Shown here piece after piece: positions 57,806 through 64,000 of a stretch of DNA of 64,000 bases. Source of the DNA: Amphirosellinia nigrospora. Its lineage: Eukaryota > Ascomycota > Sordariomycetes > Xylariales > Xylariaceae. Each line of letters opens with the position of its first letter. Position 1 is the stretch's first letter. The translations under genes and the position numbers were made by a program. The notes beneath the pieces were generated by a model. The model had not been told where the DNA came from. It made no database searches and was given only the letters and a program-made list of their open reading frames with translations. Location: positions 7,289,569 to 7,353,568 of the forward strand of contig SCHM01000002.1 of the NCBI GenBank assembly GCA_004123355.1. The letters are read 5' to 3'.

Positions 57806-57993
57806 GTAAGTGTTTTTAAATTATTCAACTCTATGCCCCTCGGCACGTGCGACCCTACGAGGCATGTTGCTACCATGCCATGCCTTTCCCCATGTCCTTC
57901 CGACCACGAGGTTTCACCAGCTCTCGTAGACCCCTCCATGCCACCTGAGACCCTCAGGAATGTTACTAACCCTTTTGTCGTCATCTCCTCCAG
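57806..57993 (+). other. Probable 5'-UTR intron of the DH/PH gene
   Basis: Donor CAG/GTAAGTG, near-perfect branch GTTACTAACCC about 25 nt from the acceptor, and acceptor CTCCAG three bases before the ATG at 57997. An upstream ATGATG at 57793 lies in a different frame after splicing and may act as a short upstream ORF. Confidence 0.6.
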
Positions 57994-57996
57994 GCC

Positions 57997-60900
57997 ATGA
58001 CAGCCCCGAACCCAGCCGACGAAGAAATTGACCCCTCGGGTCCCCGAGCCCCTCAACCTGCTACCGAACATGATGGCCCCAGTACCGATGCTGGCGATAC
58101 CTTGGGCACTGGCACTACGGAAACCGATGAAGATGGCGTCGCTAAGAAAACACCGGTGGCCACCCGACGTCGGGCGACGACGATAAAACCGCCCCCAACG
58201 CTTCTCAGTGACTTCTTACTCGGCCGTCCATCGCCAGCTCGTCTTGCAGCAGACAAGAAGGCCGCGAAAGAGATGGTACGGCAGCGGCGAATGAGCCTCG
58301 AAGCAGTCAAACAAGAGATGCGTGAAGCCTCCGTGCAGCGGATTCAAGCCCCCGGCGGTGTCCGCGATAGAGTGACAAAGTGGCAAAAGGCAAACGCAGA
58401 TGCCATGGCCCGGGCCGATCCGTTCGCTGCCCCGTCGGAGCCAAGCGAAGTCAATATACAAGTAGATGAGGAGAGCGTGACTGAAGAGGACCGCGTCAAA
58501 AAAAATGCGCCAAAAGAAAAGGCCACCGCTGAAAGTGCCACCTATCACCAAAGCACGGAAGGTGAAGAGCCGGGCAAGGGGAGCCAGAGTAAGTCCGCGA
58601 GCCCGCCTAAGAAGCGTGTCGTGAGCGACACGAATTGGGTCAAGGACCACAATTCAAAGAGCCCTACCAAAAACGAGGGGCCGAAGACAAAACATCACGA
58701 CAGCGGCGGCTTGCCTCTGCCCAAGGATTTCCTGTCGCGGCCTAACCCAAACCCACCGGTTTCCAAGAAGATCCAAGAGTGGGCGAGCAGAGTAGAAATG
58801 CCAGATGAGCCACCCAAACGTTTTCACGCGCCGAGATCAATTGGGAGCAGATCAGTTGGCAGTGGTGATGGAATACGGGTCAAAGCTATGGCTAGCTCAG
58901 TCCTAAGCGATAGCACTATTACAGACGGCAAGTCTGCCACAACACATAGCGCCAGTGCTTCTGAACCTCGAAGGTCTAAGATAATACAAGACGATGGTAT
59001 TCGAGTCAAAGCTATGGCTAGCTCAGTCCTGAGCGATAGCACAGTTACAGATGGCAGGTCTGCCACAACACATAGCGCCAGCGCCTCTGAATCTCAGAGG
59101 TCTAAGACAATACAAGACGATGGTATTCGAGTTAAACCTATGCCGGCCAACGAAGCACGTAGGAATGACAAGAAGGCGAAGTCTCAGTTCAAGACTCTTC
59201 CCGATGACGGAATTAGAGTTCGACCCATTCACCCCCCGTCGAGGGATTCCAGCACGGTTAGAGCACCTTCAGTACGATCTTCAAAGGTTACAAGTACCGA
59301 CTCAACAAATGTTTCGCGTCGTCGATCACTGTCAGCCCGGAGAGCGAGTACAGAAGATTCAGAATCGGAGCTCACCACGCCAACAAAAGCGAGAAAGCAT
59401 ACCAAGGCTGCTTCGAAGAAACCATCAAACATCCGCCCCAGGCGCGCAAAGAGCCTGGCCGAGACAGAAACGACGGCGCCTGATGATATATCCGATAGCG
59501 ACTCGTGGTCTAGTGGCTCAGAGGTCGAGTCGGATGTGCCGTCCAGTATACCACAAAAACCACTCGCAGATATACCATTTGGATATTCTGCTTTTAGTGA
59601 ACTAGAACTGCCGCGAGGACGGGGCGCGCGTCCAACATTAAAACCAAAGGCGAATAGACAGTCCAGCTTCAAGGGCGCTACGAACGTCCTAAAGAAGGCA
59701 CTAACCGAAGGCAAGAAGATTCTGGCAGAGAATTTTGATCCCCCAAAGCCTGTCGTCAACCAACCACCCAGCATCGAAAATTGGTTGAAAGATACGGTAG
59801 ATCCATTCGTTGAGGGCCAGGACGAACATCATGACGAGCCCCAAAAGAAGTCAATCGAGAAAGAATGGGCATATGAGAGTAAAACACGACGTTCAGAGTC
59901 ATCCTCGCGGCGTTTATCCCCAGATCCTGATCGGGATGATGATAACCATCATAGACGAAATGAGTTGAAGCCTACGTCAAGGCCTCCCCATGACGATCGA
60001 CGTGACGAGCCGGCGACAACTCCATCGCCAAGCGGACTGAAAAGAAGTCAAGCGACAAGAGCTTCACCGACTCCTGGAAAGGCTTCGGCTAAGAGGGGCT
60101 TTAAGGAGAAGATCATAGACGCATTTCGTGGAGAGTCTACGGTTCATACTCCTAGTCGAACTGAGTACTCAAGCTACGATGATATGTATGACGACGAGAG
60201 TGACCGGACTATTGAATATCAAGATCGGTCCCGCCCCTCAGGCTCGAGGCGAAGCCCAACCCCATCTGACGAGGAAGATTCCTACATATCAGTAGAGTCC
60301 ATCAAGCCAAAACTAAATCATTCCAATACGAAACGGCGGCCTCCCACAAATGGGTTGCACGAGCTATCCACGATCATTTCCGACCCTGAAACGCTTAGTA
60401 CGCTGGAATCGGAGTTGTCTTCAAGAGTCTCTGATACCACAATCACCCAGACTACAACAGCACGGGGTACAGGCTTGAATAGGAGTGCGGCCGTTTCCCG
60501 TAAACGAAGTGATAAATCTGGTTTGAAGAGGCGGCTTACCAAGCATTCTGACCTGGTGTCAGTGCTCTCATTGCCCGATGACACTCCAACTCCGAGTCGC
60601 AGCCGAAGCCTTCGGTCTGCCCATAGTGCGAGACGGGTATCCAATCACCTTCATGATGCTACCGTTGATAACCTGTTACGGGAATTTGCGAGGGATGAGA
60701 ACTTATACTCACGGGAACTTAAGACGCTCGTGGATGGTGTTATACCAGTTCTTCTATCCCAGTTTGTCCACGGGAAGGGGGATGCATCCGGCGGCCTTTT
60801 CACATCTCCAAGCGGTGCACGTGGCGCAGATCCTCTACCGAAGGCAGTTGTCAACATGGGCATATCCCTTGAGAAGCTCAAGAATCACCATCGGCGATGC

Positions 60901-63542
60901 CCTTTGAATGACATACATAGACTTCCACAATGGCTCGAGACAATCACACCGATATACGGTAATTATCTCGACGAGTGGCGCCTCGGGTTTCAAGGCATCA
61001 TCGTCAACCTAGCGCCTGCATCACCTGATGATGAGGACTCCCTTATAGGTGCGATGCCGCGCAACGAACAAGGCGATATTCTCAATGAGCACGGGGAACG
61101 TATAGATGTAGCACACCTCCTAAAACGCCCTCTAGTTCGTACGAAATGGATAACCAAGTTCATCCAGGTAAGTGTCATTTGGCCACTAGTTATATGTGTT
61201 AAATCTAAGTGTGATAGGGATATCGAGCCGTTGCAGGCACCCCACAATACGAATCTCTCGCGTCAAAGTGGGAAGTGCTACAAGAGAAGGCTCGGAAAAG
61301 ATACAAGGAGGAGACGGCAAGAATCATTGATGATGATGCAAGAAAAACCGATACGAGCAGGACTCGTGACCTAGAGACTATGGCAGCCGCCGACAGTGTT
61401 AAAATTGACCGATTTAAACAAGTATATGCTAAAGATACATTTTCTCTAGACCTTCGACACTCGAATGGCCAGCGACTTATTTGTCAAGTCGAGCTGGTGT
61501 ATCGAGACAACCCACTTTTCAAATCTGATCCCGGCGATCTGCTCATAAGGGAAATTGGCAGTGGTGGCCGCTCATGGTTGCTATTCGCTCCTATTACTGG
61601 CAACCATCTTTCCGCTCGAAAGGGAGACAACAAGCACCAGCTGGTCGCCATGATCAGGGGCTATAAAGATGAATGGTTCGAACTTATTACTTTGGCCACA
61701 GACAATGAAGAACAGATTCTGGATTGGCTGAAGATCCTAGGCACTAATCCGATACCACCGGCTATCAAGGAAACAGCCTTACCCGACTCTACTACCGTTC
61801 TATCAACAGGCTCTACTAACTTGGATACGCCGGTGGGTGAGAGAAAACGCCGTTCCCAGAGGCACTCCACGTCATCGACAATTCCCTCTCCTGGTGACTT
61901 CGAGCGGGAGCCCAAGACGCCTAAACTGTATCAAGAGCCCCATGTTGATTCACCAACCAGGCCACCTCCGGCAATCCCATCTCTGGAGAAAACCCCGACT
62001 CAGGACTCGTACGCAAAGTCCCGACGACAGTCATCAACCTCTCCTACACAAGATGCATACGAACGACAGCATGGACAGCCGGACGACCTCTATACCGATC
62101 TACCAGCCCTCGACGAGGAACAACCCGACGACACCCTGCATAGAGATGACGAGGCGCCACCGCCACCAGCACATCGGACTCTGGATGCAAAGAATTCCCC
62201 AGCACTTGCTCCCCCTGCCGATAGCCTCAAGCGACGAAATTCTTCCCCTCTTAAACACGAGTATTACCCTTCCGATGTATCGTCCGAAAGTTCTTTCTCC
62301 ACAGAAGCATCAGAAGATGACTACTCGTACTCTGACGAATCTTCGGACGATGAACTTGAGGCCGCCGAAATGCCTGATTCTGTGCCTGCTATTAGTATTA
62401 AGAAAGAGACCGACACTTACACAGACTCCTCTATTTCTACGAGCTCAACAAGCCCTACCCCCTCTGTATCGGCCTCGCAGATGGAAAGGCCTGAGACCAG
62501 TGGCACACAGTCGGGCTATCTTTATAAGTCTCTTGCAACAATATCTTACTGGGACAACAAACACGGATGCTGGAAAGACCTCTGGCCTGATATATGTTCG
62601 ATTGTAACAACGCCAGGCTTAATCGAAGCTTATCCTTTCCGACGAACGCACACTTCTTCCGACGAGTCTAGTCACGAGGAGGAGCGACCTCTCATTGCGC
62701 TAGATCTCACGCCCCTAGTCATGTTGCGGACTAGCACAGCTCTCGATCTCGAAATAAGATCACCGGTCTTGAGCTACGCTCGATTATACACCAAGGTGAA
62801 CAAAATCGAGACATCATTCTTTCGCTTTCGAGCCACCTCGCTCCAGGAATGCGAATCCTTATATATGGCAGTTCACCGTGCTCGCTTGGACAATGCAAAA
62901 TACAAGGCTTTAGAAGAGGAGACACGTATCCGGGCTTTTGGACAGGGTCAGGTTGCACAGAACGATGGCGATGGGAATAGCCAGAACCGAAGCTGGTTTG
63001 GTCGCAAAAATAGTTACCGCGCGTCAGCCCGAGCACCTTCACAATCCGTGGGGAGCACATCTCACTCCAGTGTATCAGCTTCCTCGTTCCTCAAAAAACT
63101 TATGGGTGGCGGTGGCCAATTCAATATTGCCATGTCCTCGGTTCACCGACAATCTCGATTTGGCGCCGGCGAGAATTCGCTGTATGCGTCATCTTCAGGC
63201 ACACCACCCCGTTCGCCATCCGTTAGTGCCGCCAACAGCGCAACAGTCGCAAAAATGAGCCTCACAACCAACAATCTCAAGATCCGGCTACATCTTCTTA
63301 TCTCAGCTAGTAAATGGGAGGATTATGGCAACTGCTTTCTCGAAGTGACGCGTCCAGATCAGGGAACACGACAAAACTTGAGAAAATATCAGGGCATGGA
63401 GAAACGAATTATAGTGACCAGTATTTCGAAGAAATCCACCGACAAGAATCGCGTGATCCTAGATGTTGTACTAGGTAGCCGGTGTTTCTCACGCCTCGGA
63501 AGCCGAGGTATTCTGCTTAATGTTTGGGAGAAGTCCGGATGA
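57997..63542 (+). CDS. DH/PH-like (RhoGEF-like) scaffold protein, about 1831 aa
   Basis: Exon 1 is 57997-61167; the intron 61168-61217 (50 nt, acceptor GTGATAG) gives an in-frame join (FIQ-GYRAVAGTPQYESL); exon 2 runs to 63542. The N-terminal ~880 residues are disordered, basic and Ser/Pro-rich, starting with LLSDFLLGRPSPARL and holding a 42-residue tandem repeat. Residues about 885-1010 resemble a Dbl-homology helical domain (VDNLLREFARDENLYSREL ... KTLVDGVIPVLL). After an EKARKRYKEETARI helix, a PH-like domain follows (LLIREIGSGGRSWLLFAPI ... ILDWLKILG), and a second PH-like unit lies at about 1430-1560 (SGYLYKSLATISYWDNKHGC ... CESLYMAVHRARLD). It matches a filamentous-fungal family annotated as PH-domain/SRm160-like or putative RhoGEF. 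GEF activity is inferred, not shown. The C-terminus (SRGILLNVWEKSG) is complete. The whole 5.5 kb reads without a slip. Confidence 0.8.
58867..59118 (+). repeat. 126-bp (42-residue) coding tandem repeat
   Basis: Two near-identical units start at 58867 and 58993 (DGIRVKAMASSVLSDST) within the DH/PH protein. A partial third unit at 59119 (DGIRVKPMP) and a degenerate echo (DDGIRVRPI) follow near 59206. The unit is Ser/Thr-rich and probably disordered. Confidence 0.9.
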
Positions 63543-64000
63543 GCGTGGCGAAATGGGTGTCGCACCCAAGGGAGGTGGAAGTGGTGGAATGTAAACAAAT
63601 GGTGCTTCCAATGTGCTTCTGTTATGGAAGCAGGTTGGATTTATGGGCTCGTGACGCAAGAAGTTGTTATTGGCTGATTTTTTGATACCCCTTTCCCTTT
63701 TTCGTTCTCTTTTGTTCTTCGGTCTAAGGTGGTCCCTTTGCGAGGCGTATGAGATAAGCTCATAATAGGGCATATCCTCTCTGTATCTACATTGCTTTCC
63801 TTTTCACATCATTCAAGGAGCATAGACAAGCGAGGGTCGAGGTATTATGTACTGGTAACGGATTGATAGCATTTGAGCGAGCGCTGGGGTTCGGCAGCAT
63901 AGAGCGGGTGGATTGGGCTGGGTGCAATACTTGGAGTTGTGGAACGGATTTCGTTTTTTCGTTTTACGTGTATTAAATAAAGGTACCTATCGGCTTTCTA
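63543..64000 (+). other. 3' flank of the DH/PH gene
   Basis: No further gene start is visible before the right edge. T-rich tracts near 63675-63720 and an AATAAA-like word at 63974 (TTAAATAAA) could be 3'-end signals. Confidence 0.4.

Larger units (their letters stand above)
55551..57996. other. Divergent intergenic region with a long poly-C run
   Basis: No supported gene. A run of 34 C occupies 56107-56140, and a GT microsatellite lies at about 57232-57252. The last 200 bp are the leader of the DH/PH gene, including a probable 5'-UTR intron 57806-57993 (donor GTAAGTG, branch TTACTAAC, acceptor CTCCAG) ending three bases before its ATG. Confidence 0.55.

Noticed and set aside
61168-61236. 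Frame slip at the DH/PH intron when the acceptor at 61236 is used
   Set aside because: The earlier acceptor at 61217 gives a 50-nt intron and an in-frame join, so no slip is needed.
1-64000. CRISPR arrays, bacterial operons, riboswitches, secondary-metabolite core genes (PKS/NRPS)
   Set aside because: None seen; the organism is a filamentous fungus and no megasynthase motifs occur.

Overview
The window is genomic DNA of a filamentous ascomycete (Pezizomycotina, most likely a Sordariomycete). The evidence is short spliceosomal introns of about 50-70 nt with GTAAGT donors and CTAAC/CTGAC branch points, a conidiation-6 family gene, a vanillyl-alcohol-oxidase-type flavoenzyme, and an 8.8-kb block of extreme A+T content nearly devoid of CpA/TpG, which is the footprint of repeat-induced point mutation (RIP). 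No prokaryotic, organellar or CRISPR features were seen.

Layout: 1-356 (-) is the 5' end of a conserved hypothetical gene leaving the left edge. 2321-6624 (+) is SAC3/GANP (TREX-2 mRNA export). 7631-10189 (-) is an EF-hand MscS-type mechanosensitive channel. 10190-22593 is a gene-poor interval with a dispersed repeat family (copies at about 13.47, 17.13, 17.75 and 18.69 kb), a train of about nine micro-exons near 16.2-16.9 kb, a tRNA-like pol III unit (18457-18562) and one small intron-split gene, con-6 like (20853-21180). 22594-27846 (+) is a very large low-complexity WW-domain protein. 27847-31748 is intergenic, with a G+C-richer structured stretch at about 29.0-29.6 kb. 31749-32234 (+) is a small secreted protein. 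32994-33556 (-) is the ubiquitin-conjugating enzyme Ubc7. 34160-36122 (+) is an Mmc1-like mitochondrial protein. 37232-37704 (+) is a small Myb/SANT-like protein. 38689-39894 (-) is a Ure2p-like glutathione transferase. 41329-42811 (+) is a Rho-like GTPase with an N-terminal extension. 43425-52271 is a TIR-bounded, RIP-saturated element that appears to hold a second, direct-repeat-bounded (LTR-type) fossil. 52510-53340 (+) is a peroxisomal enoyl-CoA hydratase/isomerase, convergent with a VAO-type flavoprotein oxidase at 53535-55550 (-). 57997-63542 (+) is a DH/PH-like (RhoGEF-like) scaffold protein of about 1831 aa.

Most genes are unrelated housekeeping or regulatory genes with no operon logic. 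Several conserved genes (channel, SAC3, WW protein, Mmc1-like, GTPase, GST, secreted protein, VAO, left-edge gene) carry reading-frame slips. Almost all are in one direction (one base missing) and lie in short homopolymer runs, while the 5.5-kb DH/PH gene, UBC7, con-6 and the hydratase read cleanly. I take most slips as consensus-sequence undercalls rather than gene death. The most unusual content is the micro-exon train next to an inverted repeat pair, and the nested RIP-ed transposon.
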